This document shows positions 25,893 through 33,980 of a stretch of DNA of 64,000 nucleotides, piece by piece. Below the pieces are notes generated by a model. The model had not been told where the DNA came from and made no database searches. It worked only from the letters and a program-made list of their open reading frames with translations. Numbering within the stretch: the first letter of the stretch is position 1; every line of letters starts with the position of its first letter. Origin of the DNA: Rhizobium sullae (lineage in GTDB: Bacteria > Pseudomonadota > Alphaproteobacteria > Rhizobiales > Rhizobiaceae); contig NZ_CP104143.1 of NCBI RefSeq assembly GCF_025200715.1, positions 744,001 through 808,000 of the forward strand, given 5' to 3'. Both the position numbers and the translations under genes were made by a program.

Positions 25893-26380
25893 GAGACGTT
25901 CGGCGCATCCCTAGAACGTCGCACTTTTTCTCTCGCATTCTCGTAGCCCTCTTTATACTCTTCGCCTCTTTTCCCGCCCTCGCCGTGAACCCCGACGAGG
26001 TGCTTGCCGATCCGGCGCTCGAAGCCCGCGCCCGCTCACTGTCGGCCGAACTGCGCTGCATGGTGTGCCAGAACCAGTCGATCGACGATTCCAATGCCGA
26101 CCTTGCCAAGGACCTCAGGCTCCTGGTGCGCGAGCGCATCTCCGATGGCGACACCGACGAGGAGGTTCTGAACTACATCGTCTCGCGTTACGGCGAATTC
26201 GTGCTGCTGAAGCCAAGGCTCAGTCTTCGGACCATCCTGCTGTGGGGTGCCCCGGTGCTCTTGGTGGCCGCAGGCGGCGTCGCGCTCACGGTCTTTGCGC
26301 GGCGGCGGGCCGGCAAGCCGACCGGCAGCCGCCTGACAGCGGAGGAGCAGGCAAAGCTCGACGAACTGCTCGGCAAGTGA
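25883..26380 (+). CDS. cycL: Cytochrome c maturation protein CycL (CcmH)
   Basis: 165 residues from ATG 25883. A hydrophobic export/anchor segment ([20 protein letters not shown]) is followed by the CcmH domain with the redox pair Cys59-x-x-Cys62 in [20 protein letters not shown], then a C-terminal membrane helix. It reduces apocytochrome thiols for CcmF. The start is unusual: ATG 25883 lies in the right arm of repeat B, with AGGA directly against it. The good ribosome site GGGGAGGAG lies after this ATG, and no in-frame ATG, GTG or TTG follows before the signal segment. The first 10 residues therefore come from repeat-derived DNA, or a rare start codon is used. Confidence 0.88.
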   Translation: MRGGDVRRIPRTSHFFSRILVALFILFASFPALAVNPDEVLADPALEARARSLSAELRCMVCQNQSIDDSNADLAKDLRLLVRERISDGDTDEEVLNYIVSRYGEFVLLKPRLSLRTILLWGAPVLLVAAGGVALTVFARRRAGKPTGSRLTAEEQAKLDELLGK

Positions 26381-26423
26381 GCCGGCCGCGTCCCCTGACA
26401 GCATAATGGCTTCGCCAATCAAC

Positions 26424-26455
26424 CTGCGATAAGATGCCCGAGCGGGCCATCGCAG
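26424..26455 (+). promoter_or_regulatory. Stem-loop between cycL and the cyclase gene
   Basis: CTGCGAT pairs with ATCGCAG, and an inner GCCCG-AG-CGGGC hairpin sits between them. It ends 13 bases before the cyclase ATG, just before its ribosome site GGGGATGAC. No T-run follows, so a leader structure is favoured over a terminator. Confidence 0.4.
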
Positions 26456-26468
26456 ATGCGGGGATGAC

Positions 26469-28685
26469 ATGGAGCGCCGTCTTGCAGCAATTCTGATCGC
26501 TGACGTCGCCGGTTACAGCCGTTTGAGCCAGATCGACGAAGAGGGCACGCGTCGCCACTTCCAGGCGGATATGGACGACATTATCCGGCCCAAGATTACC
26601 GAACATCATGGCCGGCTGGTCAAGACCATGGGTGATGGCCTGCTGGTCGAATTTCACAGCGTTGTCGATGCTTTGCATTGCGCAATTGACGTACAGCGCG
26701 AGAAGGCGGCGCGAAAGAAATCCGGCGATGGAGCGATGCGCCTCGATTTCCGCATCGGTGTGAATCTTGGCGATATCATCGTCGAAGGCGATGACATTCA
26801 GGGTGACGGCGTCAATATCGCTGACCGCATACAAGCGCTGGCCGAGCCGGGCGGGATCGCGATCTCCGGCACGACCTACGATCAGGTGAAAACCAAACTC
26901 GACGTCGGCTATACGTCACTCGGCATGCAGAAGGTGCGCAGCATCGTAGAGCCGATCCGCGTCTACCAGGTCGTGCTCGACCCGGTCTCGGCGAGAGCAG
27001 CGCCGAAGCGCTTCAAGCGCCTGTTGCGGAAACCTGCCGGCCTTACGGCTGCCATTGCCTTCCTGTTGCTGGCCGCTGCCGTAGCCTACTGGTTACAGCC
27101 GTGGGAGCTTGGCCAGACGCCAACGCTGGTCGAGCGCTTCGCCTATCCTTTGCCGGACAAGCCTTCGGTGGCGGTGCTGCCCTTCATCAATGTCAGTGGC
27201 GATACGGAGCAGGATCACCTGGCCCAGGGGCTGACCGACGACCTAATTACCGAGCTATCCAAGGTTTCAGGGCTTTTCGTCATCGCCAGACATTCGGTAT
27301 TTGCCATCCAGAACAGTGCGGGCAAGATTCAGGAGGTGGCGGCGGAACTCGGCGTGCACTACGTGCTCGAAGGCACGTTGCAGCGCGCGGGGCCACGGCT
27401 GCGGATCAACGTCAAGCTGATCGACGCGCTGAGCGGGCTTTCGGTCTGGGCTGAGCGCTACGACCGGCAGTATGTCGATCTGTTCGCCATTCAGGATGAC
27501 GTCACCGGTAAGATCATCTCTGCGCTTTCGGTTCAGCTCAGCGAAGGCGAGCGCACGCAGCTGGAGCGGATACCGAGCGACAACCTGGAAGCCTACGATT
27601 ACTACATGCGGGCGGAGCACGAGGGCATTGCCTACAGCGACGTGGATACCTATCGCCGGACGCTATCCTACTATCAGAAGGCCATCGACCTCGATCCGAA
27701 CTTTGCCGATGCGCATGCTGGCATCGCGCGCGTTGCCGTCGACGTCTGGCGCAACGACTATAACTTCCTCTGGTCGGCGGCGGTGGCACGCAAGATCGCC
27801 TATGACGCCGCCGGACAGGCGCTCAAGCTCGACCCCGACAATGCGCGTGCCCACACCGTTCTCGCCCTGTTGCAGCTGGTGGACGGGCGCGCCGCCGAGG
27901 CGCGGGATTCGGCAAACCGCGCGGTCGAGGCGCAGCCGAACAGCGCGGAGGCCTTCGGCAACCTGGCTTTGATCCTTGCCCATACGGGAAGCCACGACGA
28001 GGCGGTCACCGAGATGGAAAAGGCCCTGCGGCTCGATCCCGAGCCGCAGCCGAGCGTCCGGCTGCTGGCGGGGATCGTCTTTTACACGGCGCGGGACAAC
28101 AGGCGCGCAATCCCGCTCATCGAGGCGGCACGGGATGCGCTGCCGAATGCGGAGCCTGCGCGCGAGTACCTGACGGCTGCCTATGCCTATGAAGGGGACC
28201 GGGTTCGCGCCGAGCAGGAGAAGGGCAAGCTTTTGGAGCTGTTTCCGGACGCCAACCTTACCTACTACAGCTATCTCTACGACTACTGGCGCGAAGACGA
28301 CCTGGAGCACCATCTGAGCGGATTGCGCGCGGCCGGGATTCCGGAGTGGCCCTTCGGGTTCGTGGGCTCGGAGGTCGATCGACTGGACGTGGACGCCCTA
28401 CGCGACCTGATCAGCGACAAGACGTGGAGCGGAAAACACAAGAACGGAACTGTGTTCGTCCAGTATTTCGACAAGGCGGGCAATACCGCCTACCGCAGCG
28501 CCAACACCAATATTACCGGCACGGTCGAGGTGCAGGGAAACAGGCTCTGCGAGCGGTTCGGCGGCTATTTCCTCGACCGCATGGTGTGCGGGCAGGTCTA
28601 CAGAAACAAGGACGCCGGACAAGCCGGCGCCCAGTATGTTCACGTGACCCCGCAGGCGCTGAAGTTCTTCTCGTTGGCGCCTTGA
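26469..28685 (+). CDS. Class III adenylate/guanylate cyclase with TolB-like and TPR domains
   Basis: 738 residues. The N-terminal cyclase domain (1-170) has metal-binding Asp12 (ILIADVAGYSRL) and Asp56 (KTMGDGLLVEF), and VNIADR at 115-120. A single membrane helix at about 190-208 (LTAAIAFLLLAAAVAYWL) is followed by a TolB-N-like segment (PSVAVLPFINVSGDTEQDHL, ADGL-type loop) and TPR repeats at about 400-620. The last 90 residues (TWSGKHKNGTVFVQYFDKAG, CERFGGYFLDRMVCGQVY) form an extra domain I do not recognise. This architecture is common and expanded in rhizobia. The cyclase is cytoplasmic and the rest periplasmic, suggesting an envelope signal controlling cAMP (inference). Confidence 0.92.
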   Translation: MERRLAAILIADVAGYSRLSQIDEEGTRRHFQADMDDIIRPKITEHHGRLVKTMGDGLLVEFHSVVDALHCAIDVQREKAARKKSGDGAMRLDFRIGVNLGDIIVEGDDIQGDGVNIADRIQALAEPGGIAISGTTYDQVKTKLDVGYTSLGMQKVRSIVEPIRVYQVVLDPVSARAAPKRFKRLLRKPAGLTAAIAFLLLAAAVAYWLQPWELGQTPTLVERFAYPLPDKPSVAVLPFINVSGDTEQDHLAQGLTDDLITELSKVSGLFVIARHSVFAIQNSAGKIQEVAAELGVHYVLEGTLQRAGPRLRINVKLIDALSGLSVWAERYDRQYVDLFAIQDDVTGKIISALSVQLSEGERTQLERIPSDNLEAYDYYMRAEHEGIAYSDVDTYRRTLSYYQKAIDLDPNFADAHAGIARVAVDVWRNDYNFLWSAAVARKIAYDAAGQALKLDPDNARAHTVLALLQLVDGRAAEARDSANRAVEAQPNSAEAFGNLALILAHTGSHDEAVTEMEKALRLDPEPQPSVRLLAGIVFYTARDNRRAIPLIEAARDALPNAEPAREYLTAAYAYEGDRVRAEQEKGKLLELFPDANLTYYSYLYDYWREDDLEHHLSGLRAAGIPEWPFGFVGSEVDRLDVDALRDLISDKTWSGKHKNGTVFVQYFDKAGNTAYRSANTNITGTVEVQGNRLCERFGGYFLDRMVCGQVYRNKDAGQAGAQYVHVTPQALKFFSLAP

Positions 28686-28687
28686 AT

Positions 28688-29209
28688 TCATTCGGCCGCG
28701 ATATGCTGCCAGTCCTTGTGCAACTTGTCGGAAATCAGGGTGCTCTGCACCTCCGACCAGTGCTTTTGGGAATCGACGACCTTGGTAGGTTTCTTTTCGA
28801 AGCCTTCCGCGGCACCGGGATCGTAACTGAGATAGAGCTTGCCATCGATGATCCGCCATGCCTTCGGGTCGATATTGGTCGTGACCGTCCCGAAGGACAC
28901 GCCGTCGGCGCAATAGCCGCCGTATTGAGGCGCATATTTGCCGGGGTCGGCGATGAATCGGTCGCGGTTTTCGGAACTGGTGAAATGCCATTCGGCACCC
29001 AGCCACCGATGCGAATAGACCGGAGATCCTTCCACGGCCTTATTTTCGGTGAAATAGGCCACCGGATCGTAGCCCTTGATCGCCACGTCCCCGAAATAGC
29101 CGGTATTCACCGGTTCTTCCGCCGATGCCGGCTGCGCGAACGCGAAGAGGATCGCGGCACCAGCGATAATGGAGGCGGCAGCGCCGCCTGTCTGCTTGCG
29201 ATATGACAT
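28688..29209 (-). CDS. Secreted YHS domain protein
   Basis: 173 residues from ATG 29209, behind GGGAG. The signal peptide ends near AFAQPASAEE. The YHS domain reads NTGYFGDVAIKGYDPVAYFT, HRWLGAEWHFTSSENRDRFI, DPGKYAPQYGGYCADGV, followed by a domain rich in aromatic and charged residues (DPKAWRIIDGKLYLSYDPGA). This is the standard form of periplasmic YHS proteins, proposed to bind metal. Here the canonical YHS trio itself is replaced by GYDPVAY. It is the second gene after the ankyrin gene (41-base gap) and probably co-transcribed with it. Confidence 0.87.
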   Translation of the reverse strand: MSYRKQTGGAAASIIAGAAILFAFAQPASAEEPVNTGYFGDVAIKGYDPVAYFTENKAVEGSPVYSHRWLGAEWHFTSSENRDRFIADPGKYAPQYGGYCADGVSFGTVTTNIDPKAWRIIDGKLYLSYDPGAAEGFEKKPTKVVDSQKHWSEVQSTLISDKLHKDWQHIAAE

Positions 29210-29250
29210 GTATCCATTCTCCCAGTTCGGGCGATGAGATGCAGCCAGCG

Positions 29251-29841
29251 CTATTTCCGCTTCGTGCACTCGCCGTACAGCCAGTCGCCGACCAGGTCGG
29301 CTTGCTGGCAAACAGCGCCCGCTTTCAACAGCAGGTCGGCGGCATCCCAGTGGGATCGCCATCCGGCCTGCGTCAACGGCGTGTAGCCGTTGCGTTCCTT
29401 TGCCTCTATGTTCGCCTTGTGTGCGACGAGAAAGGCGACGACATCGGCGTGACCTTCTTCGGCTGCAGCATGAAGCGGCGACATTTGGTAGAAGTTCTTT
29501 TCATCATTGATCAGCGCACCCTTCGATACGAGCAGTTCGACGACATCGAGATGTCCGCCATAGGCGGCTGCATGCAATGCCGTCAGCCCGCCCTTGTTTC
29601 TAATCTCGATATCGGTGCCTTTTTCGAGCAGAAGCGTGACGGTATCCGTGTTTCCGGCAAGTGCCGCGATTAGCAGAGCCGGCTCTCCCGACGCATCCGG
29701 CTCGGCGATGTTCGCGCCCTGATCGATAAGCTGGCCGACGCGTTCGCGATTGCCGTCCCTTGCCGCATCGTGCAGTGGACCGGCCCAGGCTGTCGAAAGC
29801 CCGAGCAAAATTCCCAGCAGAGATATGCCGACGACCCTCAT
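29251..29841 (-). CDS. Secreted ankyrin repeat protein
   Basis: 196 residues from ATG 29841 behind AAGGGC (ATG 29859 would add six residues). The signal peptide is MRVVGISLLGILLGLSTAWA. It is followed by about four to five ankyrin repeats: PLHDAARDGNRERVGQLIDQ, GLTALHAAAYGGHLDVVELL, SPLHAAAEEGHADVVAFLVA, and a last one at GYTPLTQAGWRSHWDAADLL. The tail contains two Cys (AVCQQADL, YGECTKRK). It is a periplasmic protein-binding scaffold and operon leader for the YHS protein, pointing to a shared envelope function (inference). Confidence 0.9.
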   Translation of the reverse strand: MRVVGISLLGILLGLSTAWAGPLHDAARDGNRERVGQLIDQGANIAEPDASGEPALLIAALAGNTDTVTLLLEKGTDIEIRNKGGLTALHAAAYGGHLDVVELLVSKGALINDEKNFYQMSPLHAAAEEGHADVVAFLVAHKANIEAKERNGYTPLTQAGWRSHWDAADLLLKAGAVCQQADLVGDWLYGECTKRK

Positions 29842-30098
29842 CGCATGCCCTTGCCGCATATGCCGTCCCCGTACGAGCGGAAGAATATTTAAGATATCAT
29901 GAATATATCTAGGGGAGCAAGGATTACGGTGTTCAACCTGCTCAGGGTTGCACTGAAATTTATAGAGCGATCGTTCCTACATTACGAATTTTTCATTGTG
30001 CGGACAGTTCGCAGTAAGGTGCGGCATCCTATATCTTCATTCATCGACCGAACCGGCAATGGCCGGGACGAAGACAAGTAGAAGAGAAGGTGCCGAAA

Positions 30099-31658
30099 AT
30101 GTTCAAGACTCCATCCCTCAACACGATGCTGAAGGCGTCCACTGTCGCAGGTCTCGCTGCCGCCGTGTTTGCAACCGGCGTGCCGCTGGAGATCACGCGT
30201 TCCTACGCCGAAGCGGTCAATGTCCAAGCTCCGTCGGTCCCGAGTTTTGCGAATGTCGTCGATGCCGTTTCCCCGGCCGTCGTCTCCGTTCGCGTCGAAT
30301 CCCGCATCAATCCGGCTGCCGACAGCACCGATGGCTTTGCCTTCGATTTCAACGGCCGCGGTTTCGACGATCTGCCGGACGACCACCCGCTGAAGCGCTT
30401 CTTCAAGCAGTTCGGCGAACAGGGCCCGAACGGTCCGCAGGGCGGCCCGAACAGAAGGTTTGGCCCGCCAGATGGCAAGGGCCGTCTGCGCCCGGTCGCA
30501 CAGGGCTCCGGTTTCTTCATTTCCGAGGACGGCTATGTCGTCACCAACAACCATGTCGTTTCCGACGGCTCGGCTTTCGTTGCCGTCATGACCGACGGGA
30601 CCGAGTTTGACGCCAAGCTGATCGGCCGGGATCCGCGCACGGACCTTGCCGTGCTCAAGGTCGATGGCAAGGGCCGCAAGTTCACCTATGTCAATTGGGC
30701 CGACGACAACAATGTCCGCGTCGGCGACTGGGTTGTGGCGGTCGGGAACCCCTTCGGTCTTGGCGGGACGGTGACGGCAGGTATCATTTCGGCGCGCGGC
30801 CGCGATATCGGCTCCGGTCCTTATGATGACTACCTGCAGGTGGACGCAGCCGTGAACCGCGGCAATTCTGGTGGTCCGACCTTCAACCTCAGCGGCCAGG
30901 TCGTCGGTATCAACACCGCGATCTTCTCGCCGTCGGGCGGTAGCGTCGGCATCGCCTTCGCGATCCCGGCTTCGACTGCCAGGGACGTCGTTGCCGACCT
31001 GATGAAGGACGGTGCTGTTTCACGCGGCTATCTCGGCGTGCAGATCCAACCGGTCACCAAGGACATCGCCGATTCGCTTGGCCTGTCGGAAGCGAACGGT
31101 GCGCTGGTCGTCTCCGCGCAGGACGGCACGCCGGGCCAGAAGGCCGGCATGAAGGCTGGCGACGTCGTGACCGCCGTCAACGGCGAAACGGTCAAGGATG
31201 CTCGCGACCTCAGCCGCCGCATTGGCGCCATGCAGCCGGGCAGCAAGGTCGAAGTGTCAGTCTGGCGCGATGGCAAGGCGCAGTCCCTCACCGTCGAACT
31301 CGGCACCTTGCCGGTTGACCAAAAGGACGCTTCCAACGGCGACGACGGCGGTCCGGCGCAGCCCGAGGCACCGGCATCCGAGAAGGCACTTGCCGATCTA
31401 GGCCTGACCGTCGGTCCTTCGGAAGATGGCAAAGGCCTGACGATCACCGGTATCGACCCTGACTCGGATGCTGCCGACAAGGGCATCAAGCAAGGCGAAA
31501 AGATCACCTCGGTGAACAACCAGCAGGTCGCGAACGCCGATGATATCGTCAAGGTTCTGAACCAGGCGAAGAAGGATGGCCGCACCCGGGCGCTCTTCCA
31601 GATCCAGTCCCAGGACGGCAGCCGCTTCGTTGCGCTGCCGATCAACGGCCAAGGCTGA
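30099..31658 (+). CDS. degP: Periplasmic serine protease DegP (HtrA)
   Basis: 519 residues from ATG 30099, spaced 7 from AGAAGG (GTG 30090 is also in frame). The signal region is at about 1-38 (ending RSYAEA). The protease domain has catalytic His152 (TNNHVV), Asp182 (TDLAVLK) and Ser257 (GNSGGP). A flexible Gly/Pro/Asn insertion at 105-126 matches the Q-loop (LA loop) position. PDZ1 is at about 285-375 and PDZ2 at about 410-515 (ITGIDPDSDAADKGIKQGEK). It degrades or refolds damaged periplasmic proteins. Rhizobia place degP after cycHJKL; here the cyclase and the YHS/ankyrin pair intervene. It ends in a terminator. Confidence 0.95.
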   Translation: MFKTPSLNTMLKASTVAGLAAAVFATGVPLEITRSYAEAVNVQAPSVPSFANVVDAVSPAVVSVRVESRINPAADSTDGFAFDFNGRGFDDLPDDHPLKRFFKQFGEQGPNGPQGGPNRRFGPPDGKGRLRPVAQGSGFFISEDGYVVTNNHVVSDGSAFVAVMTDGTEFDAKLIGRDPRTDLAVLKVDGKGRKFTYVNWADDNNVRVGDWVVAVGNPFGLGGTVTAGIISARGRDIGSGPYDDYLQVDAAVNRGNSGGPTFNLSGQVVGINTAIFSPSGGSVGIAFAIPASTARDVVADLMKDGAVSRGYLGVQIQPVTKDIADSLGLSEANGALVVSAQDGTPGQKAGMKAGDVVTAVNGETVKDARDLSRRIGAMQPGSKVEVSVWRDGKAQSLTVELGTLPVDQKDASNGDDGGPAQPEAPASEKALADLGLTVGPSEDGKGLTITGIDPDSDAADKGIKQGEKITSVNNQQVANADDIVKVLNQAKKDGRTRALFQIQSQDGSRFVALPINGQG

Positions 31659-31681
31659 TCCTCCCACCTTGGTCTGAAAAG

Positions 31682-31718
31682 GGGAGCCGCGATCCGACCT
31701 CTACGCGGCTCCCTTTCT
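31682..31718 (+). terminator. Intrinsic terminator after degP
   Basis: GGGAGCCGCG (31682-31691) pairs with CGCGGCTCCC (31704-31713) over a 12-base loop, followed by TTTCT. It lies 24 bases after the degP stop and 25 before the response-regulator ATG, so that regulator needs its own promoter or read-through. Confidence 0.75.
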
Positions 31719-31742
31719 CCATCCTTTACAAGGACGACTGCG

Positions 31743-32489
31743 ATGACCCCACTGCAACAGGACGACGCTTTGAGCCTTGCCCAAACGCAACCGGCAGGTA
31801 ATGTCGGCCGCATGAAGATTCTCATCATCGAAGACGATCTTGAAGCCGCGGCCTACCTCACGAAGGCCTTTCGCGAGGCGGGCATCGTCGCCGATCATGC
31901 AAGCGACGGCGAAAGCGGCCTCTTCATGGGGTCCGAAAACAGCTACGACGTGATTGTCATCGACCGCATGCTGCCGCGCCGCGACGGACTTTCCGTCATC
32001 AGCGAGTTGCGGCGCAAGGGTATTCATACGCCGGTTCTCATCCTGTCCGCCCTTGGGCAGGTCGATGACCGCGTGACCGGCCTTCGCGCCGGCGGCGACG
32101 ATTATCTGCCGAAGCCCTATGCCTTCAGCGAGCTTCTTGCACGCGTCGAAGTGCTCGGACGCCGCAAGGGCACGCCGGAGCAGGATGTGGTCTACCGGGT
32201 CGGCGACCTCGAACTCGACCGGCTTTCCCATGAAGTCCGGCGCGGTGGCAGGGAAATCCCGCTCCAGCCGCGGGAATTCCGGCTTCTCGAATATCTCATG
32301 AAGAATGCCGGGCAGGTAGTCACGCGCACCATGCTTCTCGAGAATGTCTGGGACTATCATTTCGATCCGCAAACGAATGTCATCGACGTGCATGTCTCGC
32401 GTCTGCGCTCGAAGATCGAAAAGGACTTCAGCCAGCCGCTGCTGAAGACGATCCGCGGTGCGGGTTACATGATCAAGGACGAGGGATGA
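31743..32489 (+). CDS. OmpR-type response regulator
   Basis: 248 residues from ATG 31743 (AAGGA 9 bases upstream). A conventional start at ATG 31812 (MKILIIEDDLEAAAYLTKAF) would remove 23 residues but has a weak ribosome site. The receiver has Asp74 in VIVIDRMLPRRDG and KPYAFSEL. The winged helix ends VHVSRLRSKIEKDFSQPLLK then TIRGAGYMIKD. Its stop overlaps the kinase start by 4 bases (ATGA). The signal is unknown; its location after degP and before glnE is conserved in rhizobia to my knowledge. Confidence 0.9.
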   Translation: MTPLQQDDALSLAQTQPAGNVGRMKILIIEDDLEAAAYLTKAFREAGIVADHASDGESGLFMGSENSYDVIVIDRMLPRRDGLSVISELRRKGIHTPVLILSALGQVDDRVTGLRAGGDDYLPKPYAFSELLARVEVLGRRKGTPEQDVVYRVGDLELDRLSHEVRRGGREIPLQPREFRLLEYLMKNAGQVVTRTMLLENVWDYHFDPQTNVIDVHVSRLRSKIEKDFSQPLLKTIRGAGYMIKDEG

Positions 32490-33895
32490 ACCGCTTCTGG
32501 TTTCTCTTCAAGTCCACCGCAGTCCGTCTTTCGGCACTATACATCCTGCTTTTTGCAATCTGCGCCGCAACGCTCGTCTTCTATGTGACGGCGATGTCTC
32601 AACGGCTGCTCAACGGGCAGATACGCGAAGCCGTCCAGCAAGAAGTCGACGTGGTCAGGCGCGCCTATGATCTGGGCGGCATTAACGCGCTGTTGCGCGC
32701 GATGGAGCGCCGCACGCGCCAGCCGGGCGCCAATCTCTACGTCATTGCCGGTCCGTCGGGCGATATCCTTGCGGGCAACGTCGCCTCGGTACAGGCGGGC
32801 GTCTTCGAGGAAACTGGCTGGACGTCTGTTCCCTTCTCCTATCAGCGCTACACCGACAGCGGCGGCGGCGAACGCCGCCATATGGCGATCGCCAATATTT
32901 TCGTGCTCGACAACGGCCTGCGCATTCTCGTCGGCCGTGATCTCGGCGAACCGGAGCGCTTCCGCGTGCTGGTGCGCCAGGCGCTGATGATCGCGCTGGC
33001 GATCATGGGCCTCGGCGCGATCATCATCTGGTTCGGTATCGGCCGCAACGCGCTGAAGCGGATCGATCGCATGTCGGCCGCAAGCAAGAAGATCATGGCG
33101 GGCGACCTCTCGCAGCGCCTGCCGGTCGGCGTGTCGGGTGACGAGTTCGATCGTCTGTCGGTTTCGCTGAACACGATGTTGGAGCGCATCGAAAAGCTGA
33201 ACGAAGGGCTGCGGCAGGTTTCCGACAACATCGCCCACGACCTCAAGACGCCGCTGACACGCCTGCGCAACAAGGCTACGGATGCGATGGACACGGCCGA
33301 TGAAGACCAGCGCCGCGCGGCTCTAGAGGGGATCATCTCGGAATCCGATCAATTGATCCGAACCTTCAATGCACTTCTGATGATCTCGCGCGTGGAAGCG
33401 GGCTCAGTCGCAGCGGAGATGTCGCCAATCGAACTGTCGGCGATCGTTGCCGATAGCGCCGAGCTCTACGAGCCCGTTGCGGAAGAGGCCGGGCTGGCGC
33501 TGACATGCAGCATCGAACCCGACATATGCGTGCAAGGTAACCGCGAACTGGTCGGCCAGGCGATTTTCAATCTGATCGACAACGCGATCAAATATTCCGG
33601 CGATGCCAAGGGCGGTGAAATCAGTCTGAAGCTGGTGCGCCGGCCCGACGGCATCTGCCTTTCGGTCACCGATCACGGGCCGGGCATTCCGGCCGACAAG
33701 CGCGCGGACGTCGTCAAGCGCTTCGTGCGGCTTGACGAGAGCCGGTCGAAGCCCGGCACAGGGCTTGGCCTTTCGCTGGTCGAGGCGGTGATGGAGCTGC
33801 ATGGCGGCACGCTGGAGCTTTCAGACGCCGATCTGGAAAAAGAAGACGGCCGTGGCCTCACCGTCAGCATGATTTTCCCCGTCAAGCCTGCTTAG
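32486..33895 (+). CDS. Sensor histidine kinase, partner of the upstream response regulator
   Basis: 469 residues. TM1 is at about 15-35, a periplasmic domain at 36-160 (ERRTRQPGANLYVIAGPSGD, and AIANIFVLDNGLRILVGRDL), TM2 at about 165-188 and HAMP at 188-240. His251 is in SDNIAHDLKTPLTRLRNKAT. The ATPase domain has NLIDNAIKYSGD, DHGPGIPADK and GTGLGLSLVEAV. The fold and order resemble TctE/QseC-like kinases. It is translationally coupled to the response regulator. The signal is unknown. Confidence 0.92.
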   Translation: MNRFWFLFKSTAVRLSALYILLFAICAATLVFYVTAMSQRLLNGQIREAVQQEVDVVRRAYDLGGINALLRAMERRTRQPGANLYVIAGPSGDILAGNVASVQAGVFEETGWTSVPFSYQRYTDSGGGERRHMAIANIFVLDNGLRILVGRDLGEPERFRVLVRQALMIALAIMGLGAIIIWFGIGRNALKRIDRMSAASKKIMAGDLSQRLPVGVSGDEFDRLSVSLNTMLERIEKLNEGLRQVSDNIAHDLKTPLTRLRNKATDAMDTADEDQRRAALEGIISESDQLIRTFNALLMISRVEAGSVAAEMSPIELSAIVADSAELYEPVAEEAGLALTCSIEPDICVQGNRELVGQAIFNLIDNAIKYSGDAKGGEISLKLVRRPDGICLSVTDHGPGIPADKRADVVKRFVRLDESRSKPGTGLGLSLVEAVMELHGGTLELSDADLEKEDGRGLTVSMIFPVKPA

Positions 33896-33980
33896 GGTTG
33901 GCCGCTCCAGATTGTGACCCTAGGTTAGGGGCTGGTACGGCGGCGCTGATTCCGGGTGCTGCCGTCCTCGGGGAGGTGGA

